Assembly: GCA_937922235.1 (NCBI GenBank)
Contig: CAKZVC010000068.1
Location: forward strand, 1 to 64,000
DNA: 64,000 nucleotides
From: an uncultured Acidimicrobiales bacterium
GTDB taxonomy: Bacteria > Actinomycetota > Acidimicrobiia > Acidimicrobiales > SHLQ01
Reading direction: 5' to 3'
This document shows, in pieces, positions 34,533-43,329 of the stretch. The translations under genes were made by a program, and so were the position numbers. Within the stretch, counting starts at the first letter, position 1. The number at the start of each line of letters is the position of its first letter. The notes beneath the pieces were generated by a model. It was not told the origin of the DNA. It worked only from the letters and a program-made list of their open reading frames with translations, and ran no database searches.

Positions 34533-35417
34533 CTACGTCATCGCAGCACCGAGGTCATGATTCGCCAAGAAGGCAGCGGTGAGCTCGGCGAATCGTTGCG
34601 GGTACTCCTCGTGGACAAGCAGCTTGCACTTCGCAATGACCTCAAATTCGGTCGGCCCAGCGAACTGGCTCGTCATCGCCCGAGCCTTTTCGACCGGGAA
34701 GAACGGGTCGTCCTCTCCCCACACCAGCAGCACTGGCATCGTCAGCCGGCCGTGAACGTCCTCAAGAGCATCAACATCCTTGCCGGTGAAGTCCCGGATC
34801 ATCGCGGTTAGCCCCGCAATCGCATCATCATCTTGGACGATGGGACCGAGCAGGTTGTCCCGCATCTCGCCATCGAGAAGGGACTTGTCGTAGACCGTGC
34901 CACCGAAGGCCAGCGGCGAGCGCGCCAACACTCGGCTCGACATAATCGCTTTGAACATCGACGCCGCGAACGGCAGCTTTGCCGTCGCCGTGAGTAACCG
35001 AATGAGGGGTGTGTGTAGTCCTGGAATCTCCGTGCCGCACATCGACAACGACGTCACCGCGTGAGGTCGCTGATCAGCCGCGAACCGGCAGACCATGCCG
35101 CCGCTGTCTTGTCCAACGAGGGTTACCTGATCGAGCCCAAGGCCATCGATCATCGCCACCACCGCATCGGCGTGTCCTCGAACGGTGATCGGTGACGCGC
35201 TCGTTGCCTTTGATTGTCCGGTGCCGGGTAAGTCGACGATGTAGCACGTGTACCCGTCGAGGTAGGGAACGACGTGGCGCCAGGTGTTGCCGTTGAGGGG
35301 CCATCCGTGCACGAACAACAAGGTCGGGCCGGTTCCGACCTTCTGGTAACTCATCGTGGTGTGGCCAACATCGATGTCGTGGCGGGTGGTACCGGGGATG
35401 TCTGTGTACGTGTCCAT
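34533..35417 (-). CDS. Alpha/beta hydrolase with Asp nucleophile
   Basis: 294 residues. Oxyanion region FVHGWPLNGNTW; the nucleophile elbow is VGQDSGG with D104, as in haloalkane dehalogenases and epoxide hydrolases, rather than the Ser of esterases. WGEDDPFFP (about 233-241) and H269 in LLVHEEYP complete a likely Asp-Asp-His triad. It should form an alkyl-enzyme ester that water then cleaves. The substrate is unknown. It is divergent from an XRE regulator that may control it. Confidence 0.82.
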   Translation of the reverse strand: MDTYTDIPGTTRHDIDVGHTTMSYQKVGTGPTLLFVHGWPLNGNTWRHVVPYLDGYTCYIVDLPGTGQSKATSASPITVRGHADAVVAMIDGLGLDQVTLVGQDSGGMVCRFAADQRPHAVTSLSMCGTEIPGLHTPLIRLLTATAKLPFAASMFKAIMSSRVLARSPLAFGGTVYDKSLLDGEMRDNLLGPIVQDDDAIAGLTAMIRDFTGKDVDALEDVHGRLTMPVLLVWGEDDPFFPVEKARAMTSQFAGPTEFEVIAKCKLLVHEEYPQRFAELTAAFLANHDLGAAMT

Positions 35418-35493
35418 GTGTTCGACCGTACGGACACACGCCGAACTGGTCGATTACCTGGTGACGTAAGTGCGCCGCAGGTCGACGCTTCCG

Positions 35494-35508
35494 TACGATC
35501 TACCTATG
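35494..35508 (+). promoter_or_regulatory. -10 box giving a probable leaderless transcript
   Basis: TACGAT (35494-35499) lies 6 nt before the ATG at 35506. No good -35 is seen at 17 nt. It fixes the start of the XRE regulator. Confidence 0.5.
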
Positions 35509-36330
35509 GCCACCCCCTCTCGTGAACGAGTTTTCGCCGCACTGCTCAAATATTGGCGAGGACATCGGGGCATGAGCCAGCTCGATCTGTCGATCGCAAG
35601 CGATGTGTCGTCTCGTCACATCAGCTTTCTCGAGACGGGCCGCTCGAACCCGAGCGAGGAGATGGTCTTGGTGTTGGCCCAAGCGCTTGATGTTCCGATG
35701 CGCGACACCAACGGGATGCTTCGGGCTGCTGGTTTCGAGGCTCACTACAGCGAGCCAACCGTCGACGACTTGTTGTCAGGTCCGCTCGGTGACGCCGTCG
35801 ACACGATGTTGCAGCACCACCAGCCGTTTCCGATGATGATCGTCGATCGCTTGTATAACGTGGTTCGCACCAACCACGCAGGCCAACTGCTCTTTGCGAT
35901 GGGCGGTGTCGATCTCGCTACCGAAGACTCCACGGAAAACGAGGCGCCCGTCAACGTGCTGCGTCTCGTCTTCGATCCGGCGAAGCGCGAGCTGATCGGC
36001 GATTGGGAACGGACTGCGGGGACGATCTTGCGACGCCTGCAGCGCGAGGCCTTTCACCGTCCGCACGACCGCGATATGGCCGAGTTGCTCGACGACCTTC
36101 TACAGACCGACGGCTTGCCGGCGAATTGGCGCAACCCCGACCCGACCGCCATCGAAGAACCAATGCTCGGCGTCGAGTTCCGCGCCGGCGACATTGCGTT
36201 GAACTTCCTGACGACGATCACCGAGTTCAACGCTCCGCAGAACGTCACGCTCGATGAGTTGCGGATCGAGAGCTACTTCCCGCTCGACGACCAGACCCGG
36301 GCGTTGTGTGAGGAGCTGTTCGCTCAGTAG
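35506..36330 (+). CDS. XRE-family regulator with MmyB-type ligand domain
   Basis: 274 residues from the ATG next to the -10. Residues about 8-70 are a Cro/CI helix-turn-helix (GMSQLDLSIASDVSSRHISFLETGRSNPSEEMVLVLAQALDV region). The rest is the MmyB-like ligand-binding domain (VDRLYNVVRTNHAGQLLF, LRLVFDP), thought to bind fatty acids or similar small molecules. It is divergent from the hydrolase at 34533-35417, its most likely target. Confidence 0.88.
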   Translation: MATPSRERVFAALLKYWRGHRGMSQLDLSIASDVSSRHISFLETGRSNPSEEMVLVLAQALDVPMRDTNGMLRAAGFEAHYSEPTVDDLLSGPLGDAVDTMLQHHQPFPMMIVDRLYNVVRTNHAGQLLFAMGGVDLATEDSTENEAPVNVLRLVFDPAKRELIGDWERTAGTILRRLQREAFHRPHDRDMAELLDDLLQTDGLPANWRNPDPTAIEEPMLGVEFRAGDIALNFLTTITEFNAPQNVTLDELRIESYFPLDDQTRALCEELFAQ

Positions 36331-36346
36331 GTGGCGAGATGAGGGT

Positions 36347-38800
36347 CTAAGCCCGTGGTCGCTCGTGAGCCGGGTCGAACATGGGCTCGGCTCGCACGAC
36401 AGCAGCGCAGCGTTCGCCGATGATGCCAACCTCGAGCTCGGTGCCCGGCTCTGCGAACTGCGGCTCGACGTAACCCATGGCGATGTTGATCCCCATCGTG
36501 TGGCCGTAGGCGCCACTGGTGGCTACGCCGATGAGCTTATCGCCCGAGTAGATCGGGTCGCCGATGTGCGCAGCGGCCGTGTCGTTGGTGACCTCCATGG
36601 CGACGAACACCCGACGCGGCCCAGCCTCGGCTTGGGCCGCAATGGCGTCCCGGCCGCGGAAGTCCTTCGACATGTCGACGAATCGATCGACGCCCGCTTC
36701 GAGCACGGTGAACTCGGTGTGGAGGTCGGACTTCCACGCTCGGTAGTTCTTCTCGATGCGCATCGAGTCGGTGGCGAGCAGTCCGAAGTCGATGATGCCG
36801 AGCTCGGCGCCTGCGGCATGGATGGCTTCGTACACCGGAACCGATGCGTCCATCGGGATGTGAAGCTCCCAGCCGAGCTCGCCAGTGAAGCTGAGCCGAA
36901 GCGCAACAGCGGTGTGGCCAGCAATGTCGATCTGGCGAACGCTGAGCCACGGGAACGAAGCGTTGTCGAGAGCGTGATCGGTGATCTGTTCAAGGACGGC
37001 GCGGGCGTTCGGTCCGGCGATCATGAGCGCATTGTGATCGTGGGTGAGGTTCGTGATCGACACGCCCTCCGGTGGGTTGGCGTCGGTGAGTAGGTCAAGG
37101 TCGTGCCACTCGGCCGTTGCGGCGCTGAGCAGCCAAAAGCTGTCTTCAGTCAGCCGGGTAACGGTGAACTCAGACCGGAAGCGGCCCTGCTCGTCGCTCA
37201 CGTAGGCCAGCGCGGTTCGGCCAACTGCTGGCATGCGACCTGCGGTGAGGTGATCGAACCACTCGATCGAACCAGCGCCTTCGACGAGGAAGCGAGTGAA
37301 GCCGCTGATCTCGGCCACGCCCACGTTGTCTCGAACCGCGTTGGCTTCGACGCCGACCTGATCGTGATAGGTCGAGAAGCGGAAGGCTGGCACGTGGTCG
37401 AAGTCGTTCTCGGATGGGTGGAAGTAGAGCGAGCGTTCCCATCCGTTGATCGATCCGAACTCGGCGCCCTTGGCGACCAGCACGTCGTAAAGCGGTGTGG
37501 TCTTGGCCTGGCGACCAGCGGGCCGGTGCTCGTCAGGGTGATCGAAGACGAACTCACGCTGGTATTCCTCGATGGCCTTCTTCGATGCGTAGGCCTCGTC
37601 GGCGTACTGGGTGAAGCGCCGAGGGTCGAGCACCCACGTGTCCCACTCCGACTCGCCATCGACGATGACCTCAGCGAGCACCTTTCCAAGTCCGCCACCC
37701 TCGCCGACGCCAGCGCGCAGGCCGAGCATGCAGTAGGCGTTACGACGGCCGGGGATACGACCGACCAGTGGCACGCCGTCACCCGAGTAGGTGATCGGGC
37801 CGTTGACGACCGACGAGATGCCGGCGGTCTGCAGCACGGGAAGTCGATCGAAGACGCGCATCATGTTGTCTTCGAGGCGATCGAGGTCTGGTGGCTCGAG
37901 CTTGTTCGCAAAGTCGACTGGGATGTGTTCGCGACCCCAGGTCTTGCAGCCTTGTTCGTAGATGCCAACGAGCAGGCCCTTGTGTTCTTGTCGGCTGTAG
38001 AAGTCGTCGCCCGGATCACGGAGTAGCGGCACTCGATGGCCGAGCTCCTCGAGCTCGGGGAGCTCTTCGGTGAGGAAGAACTGATGCTCCATAGACGACA
38101 CGGCATGTTCGAGGCCGTAGAAGTTTCCGACCTGGTGCACGCGGTAGCCGCCGGCGTTAACGAAGCTGTCGCATTCGATGTCGCCCTTTTTGGTGTGGAC
38201 GATCCAGCCGTCGGCGGTTTCGGTGAGCCCGATGCAGTCGGTGAACCGGAACGCTTGGCCGCCGTTCTTGCGGCCGGCATGCACGAGGCCGACGACGAGC
38301 CCGGTTGGGTCGATGTCGCCATCGACCGGATCCCACAGACCACCGACAAGGCCGGTGACGTCGAGCAGCGGATGACGTTCTTTCATCTCGCTTGGGCCGA
38401 TGACTTCGAAGTCGACGCCCATGCCCTTGGCCATGCCAACGAAGTGGTGGTAGCCGTCGAGGTCTTGCTGGTCGTAGCCCAGGCGAATGCCGCCGTCGTG
38501 GCTCCGGTAGGTAATCGGCCGATCGGGGTCGGCGGCGAGGCGGGTGTAGAGCTCGCACGAGTACTTCTTCAGCCCGACCATCGTCTGCACGGTGCCGAAC
38601 TGGGTGACCTGCCCAGCCGAGTGCCACGTCGTGCCCGACGCCCATTCGTCGCGTTCGATGAGGACGACGTCGTCCCAGCCATGTTCGGTCAGGTGATAGA
38701 AGGTGCTGGCGCCGCCGACACCTCCGCCGATAACCACAACTCGGGCACGGCTTGGCAACGTGGTGGAAGATGGCGTCTCGTTCGAGTTCACAGTATTCAT
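36347..38800 (-). CDS. Dimethylglycine/sarcosine dehydrogenase-like flavoprotein with GcvT domains
   Basis: 817 residues from the ATG at 38798-38800. The FAD motif VVVIGGGVGGAS lies at residues 21-32. H60 in SGTTWHSAGQ is in the place of the His that binds FAD covalently in dimethylglycine dehydrogenase. The FAD-oxidase part runs to about 430 and is followed by GcvT/FAO-type folate domains (LGWELHIPMDASVPVYEA, DSMRIEKNYRAW). The enzyme should remove an N-methyl group from glycine-type amines and pass the carbon to tetrahydrofolate. The divergent LysR gene probably controls it. Confidence 0.88.
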   Translation of the reverse strand: MNTVNSNETPSSTTLPSRARVVVIGGGVGGASTFYHLTEHGWDDVVLIERDEWASGTTWHSAGQVTQFGTVQTMVGLKKYSCELYTRLAADPDRPITYRSHDGGIRLGYDQQDLDGYHHFVGMAKGMGVDFEVIGPSEMKERHPLLDVTGLVGGLWDPVDGDIDPTGLVVGLVHAGRKNGGQAFRFTDCIGLTETADGWIVHTKKGDIECDSFVNAGGYRVHQVGNFYGLEHAVSSMEHQFFLTEELPELEELGHRVPLLRDPGDDFYSRQEHKGLLVGIYEQGCKTWGREHIPVDFANKLEPPDLDRLEDNMMRVFDRLPVLQTAGISSVVNGPITYSGDGVPLVGRIPGRRNAYCMLGLRAGVGEGGGLGKVLAEVIVDGESEWDTWVLDPRRFTQYADEAYASKKAIEEYQREFVFDHPDEHRPAGRQAKTTPLYDVLVAKGAEFGSINGWERSLYFHPSENDFDHVPAFRFSTYHDQVGVEANAVRDNVGVAEISGFTRFLVEGAGSIEWFDHLTAGRMPAVGRTALAYVSDEQGRFRSEFTVTRLTEDSFWLLSAATAEWHDLDLLTDANPPEGVSITNLTHDHNALMIAGPNARAVLEQITDHALDNASFPWLSVRQIDIAGHTAVALRLSFTGELGWELHIPMDASVPVYEAIHAAGAELGIIDFGLLATDSMRIEKNYRAWKSDLHTEFTVLEAGVDRFVDMSKDFRGRDAIAAQAEAGPRRVFVAMEVTNDTAAAHIGDPIYSGDKLIGVATSGAYGHTMGINIAMGYVEPQFAEPGTELEVGIIGERCAAVVRAEPMFDPAHERPRA

Positions 38801-38856
38801 TGATGTAATCCTGCGGCTGGAGGATCGCTGACACAAGAGGCAATGCCGAACACCAT

Positions 38857-38875
38857 CCATAACAATTCGTTATGG
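38857..38875. promoter_or_regulatory. LysR box (T-N11-A dyad) between divergent genes
   Basis: ccataac-aattc-gttatgg is a 7-bp inverted repeat holding T-N11-A (38860 and 38872), the classic LysR site. It lies in the 90-nt divergent gap between the dehydrogenase and its LysR gene, 16 nt before the latter's ATG. Confidence 0.65.
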
Positions 38876-38890
38876 GTAGTGTCTACGGTG

Positions 38891-39814
38891 ATGCGTCCTC
38901 TCGCCAAACGCCTTCCGCAGCTCAATCGACTCGTCATCTTCGATGCCGTGGCGACGGCGGGAGATTTCACCGCGGCCGCCCGCACGCTGGGCATCAGCCA
39001 ACCAGCGGTGTCTCGACATATGTCTGCACTGTCCAATGAGCTGGGCATTCAGCTGTTCGAGCGAGCCGGCCGATCGTTCGTGCTCACCGAAGAGGGGCGC
39101 GCCCTTGCAACGGCCGCCGACACGGCATTTATCTCACTTGAGCGAGCACTGGCCGAGGTCGATGACCGCAACGGCACGTTCGTCTTCGCAGTGCAGCCTG
39201 CAATGGCAACCACCTGGGTCGTGCCGTTGCTCGATCAGCTTGAAACCGCAGCCGGAGCGGAGATCCGGCTTCGCATCTTCGAGCGCATTGCCGAACTCGA
39301 CGACCGCGACTGGAACCTCGCCATCGTGCCCGGCCGAGGCGACTGGGACAGCTGGGACTCGACCATGTTGTTCCATGAGGCCGTCCGCCCATTCGCGTCA
39401 CCCAGCCTTGCAACCGAGCTCGGACTGACCGCGCAGTCGACGGCCGCCGACCTCTCGTCGCTGAACCTTCTCCACATCGACACCGACGGTCGTCCGAACA
39501 TGACGTGGACGGAATGGTTCGACGAGGCGAGCAATGGCACCGTGTCGCCGTCGACACCTCGACTGCTCTACAACGCGTATCCAACCGTTATCCAAGAGGC
39601 CCTTGCGAGCAATGGCATTGCCCTCGGATGGCAGCACTTGCTCAGCGATATGGTCGAGCGCGGCCTTCTCGTTCCTGTCGGCCCGATCGTGCAGCGCAAC
39701 CGCGGCGGCCATTACATGTGCTGGCGCAAAGGCCGGGCCGACGAGCGCCACCGCGGCATCACGAGCTTTCTCCAAGCCGAGATTCTCGCGTCGTCCGAGT
39801 CGTTCGACGAGTAG
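38891..39814 (+). CDS. LysR-family transcriptional regulator
   Basis: 307 residues from the ATG at 38891; an earlier in-frame start would overlap the operator. The winged helix-turn-helix is FDAVATAGDFTAAARTLGISQPAVSRHMSALSNELGIQLFER in shape, split here as FTAAARTLG and SQPAVSRHMSAL (about residues 27-50). The ligand-binding domain follows from about 90. It probably activates the divergent dimethylglycine dehydrogenase-like gene in response to a methylated amine and represses itself, as is usual in the family. Confidence 0.88.
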   Translation: MRPLAKRLPQLNRLVIFDAVATAGDFTAAARTLGISQPAVSRHMSALSNELGIQLFERAGRSFVLTEEGRALATAADTAFISLERALAEVDDRNGTFVFAVQPAMATTWVVPLLDQLETAAGAEIRLRIFERIAELDDRDWNLAIVPGRGDWDSWDSTMLFHEAVRPFASPSLATELGLTAQSTAADLSSLNLLHIDTDGRPNMTWTEWFDEASNGTVSPSTPRLLYNAYPTVIQEALASNGIALGWQHLLSDMVERGLLVPVGPIVQRNRGGHYMCWRKGRADERHRGITSFLQAEILASSESFDE

Positions 39815-39825
39815 CCCGACGGCGC

Positions 39826-40659
39826 TCAGTTCGTCAGGATCTGCAAGCGCTCGTTGTCGAGGTCTACAAGTTCGCCACGAAGATTCTGCTCATCAGCCGT
39901 GCCCGCTTCGACCGTGTCCTTCAAGGCCCCTCGGACTCGATGTAGCCACGCCCGATGATCGCCTTGGTCATCAAGAATCAGTGATGCCAGCTCTCGAACA
40001 GAAAGGTATGCCTCGGTACCGCCGTTGATTGTTCGGAACGCTTCGAGCTGATCTTTCAGCATCGCTCGGGCAATCGCGGCATCTTCAGAAAGGAAACTCT
40101 GAAGCTGTTCACGCTTGAGTGATGCGCTCTGAAGCTCGACGTACATGTAGTCGGTGCCGTCGTCGGCTTGCTCAGCGCCATCGACCCAGCTGACCAGCTC
40201 GGCCGCCAGCGTCGACACCTCGGTCGCCAGGTTTCGGCGCTGCATTACCGCTTCTCGTTGAGTATCGATCTCGACTAACCGGGCACGTCCTGGATCATCC
40301 GGACTGAGCGCGGCGGTTCGTCGCTTCATCTCCGCCCCCAACGTTGCCCGAGCGAGCTCGGCACCCTGAGATTGCTCGACGTACGTGCGAAGACGCTGTT
40401 GATCCGACGCTTGACTCATTTCCAACGCTGCGATTGTCGAGCGGATGCGATTCAGCTCGACTTCATCTTGCTGCGGATCGGTTCGATTGCGCCGGAGCAT
40501 CCCTCTGACGCCACCCGACTTCGCTATCTCAGTGCGCACGGCCTCGAGCTCGACCAGTTCAGCATCCAGTTGCGCCAGACGCTTTCGCAGATGACCGGCT
40601 TGCTTCTCCGCGGCTGTCTTTTCACGTGCGTCGCGGAGCACCTGTTCCAGATCAGCCAT
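39826..40659 (-). CDS. Coiled-coil protein of unknown function, 277 aa
   Basis: The ATG at 40657-40659 (MADLEQVLRDAREKTAAEKQ) is chosen; a longer frame to 40707 lacks a signal. Residues about 1-60, 78-130 and 135-165 look like long coiled-coil helices (heptads of Leu, Ala, Arg, Glu). The C-terminal half is helical and charged. No signal peptide or membrane segment, and no enzyme motif. It is convergent with the LysR gene, 11 nt apart. No function can be given. Confidence 0.6.
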   Translation of the reverse strand: MADLEQVLRDAREKTAAEKQAGHLRKRLAQLDAELVELEAVRTEIAKSGGVRGMLRRNRTDPQQDEVELNRIRSTIAALEMSQASDQQRLRTYVEQSQGAELARATLGAEMKRRTAALSPDDPGRARLVEIDTQREAVMQRRNLATEVSTLAAELVSWVDGAEQADDGTDYMYVELQSASLKREQLQSFLSEDAAIARAMLKDQLEAFRTINGGTEAYLSVRELASLILDDQGDHRAWLHRVRGALKDTVEAGTADEQNLRGELVDLDNERLQILTN

Positions 40660-40715
40660 GCACGAATAGTAGCGAGCAGCTGTACCGAAGCTCGGGCTGG
40701 TTTGCATCGGATGGC

Positions 40716-41090
40716 CTATTCGTCGATGGCGTAGACCTCGATCTCGATTGTTCGGGCCGGATCATCGAGCGCTGCAACCTGAACGATGGTGGATGCGGGC
40801 ATGACATGTTCGAACCGTTCGAGGTGCGCCCGCGCAACGAGCGGCGCATCATCCATGCTCGTCACATACGTCACGGTCCGAACAACGGACGCAAAGCTTG
40901 TTCCTGCTTCGATGAGCGCTCGCTCAATGATGTCGAAGGCATTGCTGGCCTGGACATAGGTATCGCAGCCCTCGACGAACGGATCTTGAGCAGTGGTCCC
41001 AGACACGTGCGTGTGGTTGCCCACCCGGACAGCTCGGGAGTAGCCGTATTCGGCCTCGTATGGATCACCTGACGAAATGTTTAACCTCAT
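40716..41090 (-). CDS. Rid-family protein (RidA/YjgF-like) without the usual Arg
   Basis: 124 residues from the ATG at 41088-41090; another ATG at 41102 adds four. The fold is clear: YSRAVRVGNHTHVSGTTAQ at the start and IVQVAALDDPARTIEIEVYA at the end. In imine-deaminating RidA the motif before this last strand is PARSTVQV with a catalytic Arg; here it is PASTIVQV, so the Arg is absent. It probably belongs to another Rid subgroup, whose activities are less well known. Confidence 0.85.
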   Translation of the reverse strand: MRLNISSGDPYEAEYGYSRAVRVGNHTHVSGTTAQDPFVEGCDTYVQASNAFDIIERALIEAGTSFASVVRTVTYVTSMDDAPLVARAHLERFEHVMPASTIVQVAALDDPARTIEIEVYAIDE

Positions 41091-41135
41091 GGCGACCAGC
41101 ATCGCACCGGTGGAAGGACAGCATCGAACAAGGTG

Positions 41136-41423
41136 TCAGCCACGCCTCCGTTCGGCCACAAGCAGTTCGATGATGACGGTGACGAGGCCGAGACCAGCGA
41201 CCCCGACTCCCCACATTGCAGCTGGCAGCGCCATCTCGAATTCTCCGTCTCCGTCCATCATGCTGATGGCGGTGAATGCCACGAGACCAAACACGTAGCA
41301 GGCCAGGTTGACCTTGAAGCACAGGCGCATCGCTGCGCTGCCTCGCTCGAGATCGCTTGCGCCGACTCCATCACCGTCGACCGGCGTGGAAGCGTGAAAG
41401 GTGGTGTGTTGACGGACGCTCAT
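41136..41423 (-). CDS. Small membrane protein, 95 aa
   Basis: The ATG overlaps the stop of the oxidoreductase gene upstream (ATGA). After about 30 polar residues come two hydrophobic segments (CFKVNLACYVFGLVAFTAI and MWGVGVAGLGLVTVIIELLVA), then a basic end (ERRRG). No named family is recognised. Its coupling to the oxidoreductase suggests cotranscription under the TetR operators. Confidence 0.6.
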   Translation of the reverse strand: MSVRQHTTFHASTPVDGDGVGASDLERGSAAMRLCFKVNLACYVFGLVAFTAISMMDGDGEFEMALPAAMWGVGVAGLGLVTVIIELLVAERRRG

Positions 41424-42487
41424 GACGAGACCTCCACAACGACCTTGCCCCGCACGAGGCCAGCTTCCATCGAAGCAATCGCGTTTGAAGCGTCGGCGAG
41501 GCGAAAGCTCGACCCAACCGACGGCACGACCTCGCCAGACGCAAGCAGATCCGCAACCGGTTCGATGAACTCGAGGCTTTCCTCACTAAGGAAGAATCCG
41601 AGCGTTTGCGAAACGAACGGGGACAGCATCGCCGCACGAAGTTGTCGACCGATACCACCGGTCAGCGGCCCGCCATCCTCTCCCCCGACCATCACAAGCC
41701 GACCGTCCGTGGTCAGGAGCTTCCGGAGGGTGCTGATGTTGTTGCGGCCGCCGATGTCGATGATGAGATCGAATTGCTCGTCGACGTCGGCGAGGTTGGT
41801 GGTCGTGTAATCGATGACGGTCGTCGCTCCGAGGTCTCGAACGAGTTCGGCCTTGCTTCCGCTTGCAACTCCGGTGACCTCGGCTCCACATGCAACGGCG
41901 ATCTGCACCGCGAACGAACCGACACCTCCTGACGCACCGATGACCAAGACGCGTTCGCCAGCAGCGACGTTGCCTTCCTTGGTCAGTGCCTGGAGTGCCG
42001 TGATTCCCGAGATGGTCGAGACCGCTGCTTCTGCGAACGAGACGTTTGTTGGCTTGTGCACAAGCTTGGCTTCGTCGGCGGCTGCGAACTCGGCGAAGGA
42101 TCCTTTTGCGATTCCCATGACCTCGTCGCCGATGGCGAATCGCGTCACGGCATCACCAATGGCGGCGACGCGGCCTGAGACGTCGAGTCCGAGGACTGGG
42201 TTCTTCGGGCGCCAGAAGCCGAAGCCCATCACGCGTATGAGGTAGGGCATGCCGGTCATGAGGTGGACGACACCACGGTCGAGCCCCGCGGCCACCACCT
42301 CGATGAGGACCTCGGTACTGCTAATCGTTGGTCGGTCGATCTGGTCGACGGCCGTTACCTCGGCGTTGCCGTATCGAGATTGCGTGACGGCCCGCATCAG
42401 TTGGCCGGCTGGCTCGTGTTCGACACTCACGTGTTCGACCCTGGTTTGCTGTGCGTTGCTCTCCGCTACTGCTGTTGATGGTGACAT
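41420..42487 (-). CDS. NAD(P)-dependent alcohol dehydrogenase/quinone reductase, MDR family
   Basis: 355 residues. The ATG at 42485-42487 has AAGGAA upstream; the conserved domain begins at about residue 31 (MRAVTQSRYGN). The nucleotide motif is VLVIGASGGVGSFAVQIAVACG, at about residues 170-192. No catalytic-zinc cysteines are seen, so it is a quinone-reductase or enone-reductase type. It is divergent from a TetR gene and shares two operators with it, so it is probably derepressed by a small reactive compound. Confidence 0.88.
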   Translation of the reverse strand: MSPSTAVAESNAQQTRVEHVSVEHEPAGQLMRAVTQSRYGNAEVTAVDQIDRPTISSTEVLIEVVAAGLDRGVVHLMTGMPYLIRVMGFGFWRPKNPVLGLDVSGRVAAIGDAVTRFAIGDEVMGIAKGSFAEFAAADEAKLVHKPTNVSFAEAAVSTISGITALQALTKEGNVAAGERVLVIGASGGVGSFAVQIAVACGAEVTGVASGSKAELVRDLGATTVIDYTTTNLADVDEQFDLIIDIGGRNNISTLRKLLTTDGRLVMVGGEDGGPLTGGIGRQLRAAMLSPFVSQTLGFFLSEESLEFIEPVADLLASGEVVPSVGSSFRLADASNAIASMEAGLVRGKVVVEVSS

Positions 42488-42510
42488 CGTTCGTTCCTTT
42501 CGGTTGGATT

Positions 42511-42555
42511 CGTACTTAGTACGGTACGTTGACGACCATAACCGTACTTAGTACG
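42511..42555. promoter_or_regulatory. Two TetR operators around a shared promoter
   Basis: cgtacttagtacg occurs twice, at 42511-42523 and 42543-42555, with centres 32 bp (three helix turns) apart. The rightward promoter TTGACG (42529-42534), 17 nt, TACGCT (42552-42557) lies between and under them. A dimeric TetR bound at both would block both divergent genes. Confidence 0.75.
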
Positions 42556-42587
42556 CTTGGCAAGAGAGAACGTTGCGAAGGAGACCG

Positions 42588-43265
42588 ATGGCACGTCAGG
42601 ACGTCAAACCAAAACGGCCGCGCCTTTCGCCTGAACGCGTCCTCGATGCCGCCGTCGCACTTGCCGACGAAATCGGCATCGACGACCTCACGATCCGTCG
42701 CCTCGCTGATGCGCTCGACGTGAAACCAATGACCATCTACCACCACCTCCCAAACAAAGAGGCCATCATCGACGGCATGGTCGACGTAGTCTTTTCCGAA
42801 ATCGATCCTCCGCCAAATGAACTTCCCTGGCGTGAAGCGATCGCCGTCCGGTCACGATCGATGCGACAAGTGCTGGCACGTCACCCATGGGCTTCGCCGC
42901 TCATGGAGAGTCGGACCAACCCAGGAATGGCCACGCTTCGCCATCACGATGCGGTGCTCGGTTGTTTTCGGGGTGGTGGCCTATCGCTCGAGCTAACCGG
43001 TCATGCCTATGCGACAATCGACGCCTACCTCTATGGCTTTGCCCTCCAAGAGGCCTCATTGCCAGCGAGCGGCGGAGACGACCTGGCAGAACTGGCCGCT
43101 CAGATGGCTAGCCAGATGCCCACCGACGTCCTGCCACACCTCGCCGAGTACACAACCGAACGCGTCCTCAAGCCTGGATACGACTTTGGCAACGAATTCG
43201 AATATGGCCTCGCCCTGATACTCGACGGCTTACAGCAGGCAGCCGAGCGCGAGCAATCTGACTAG
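42588..43265 (+). CDS. TetR-family regulator with TetR_C domain
   Basis: 225 residues from the ATG at 42588, 5 nt after AAGGAG. The N-terminal helix-turn-helix is LSPERVLDAAVALADEIG, then LTIRRLADALDVKPMTIYHHLPNKEAII in shape (about residues 12-60). The C-terminal domain resembles the tetracycline-repressor class (RHPWASPLMESRTNPGMATLRHHDAVLGCF region). It most likely represses itself and the divergent oxidoreductase through the repeated cgtacttagtacg sites. Confidence 0.9.
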   Translation: MARQDVKPKRPRLSPERVLDAAVALADEIGIDDLTIRRLADALDVKPMTIYHHLPNKEAIIDGMVDVVFSEIDPPPNELPWREAIAVRSRSMRQVLARHPWASPLMESRTNPGMATLRHHDAVLGCFRGGGLSLELTGHAYATIDAYLYGFALQEASLPASGGDDLAELAAQMASQMPTDVLPHLAEYTTERVLKPGYDFGNEFEYGLALILDGLQQAAEREQSD

Positions 43266-43329
43266 CGAGCCAAAAGCTAGTCACCACAACTATTCCGTCC
43301 TCAGGTGAACTCTGCAGCTACGTCGGCAG

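Noticed and set aside
36254-38803. Plus-strand frames opposite the dimethylglycine dehydrogenase-like gene
   Set aside because: They mirror a gene with FAD and GcvT motifs, and lack starts with ribosome sites.
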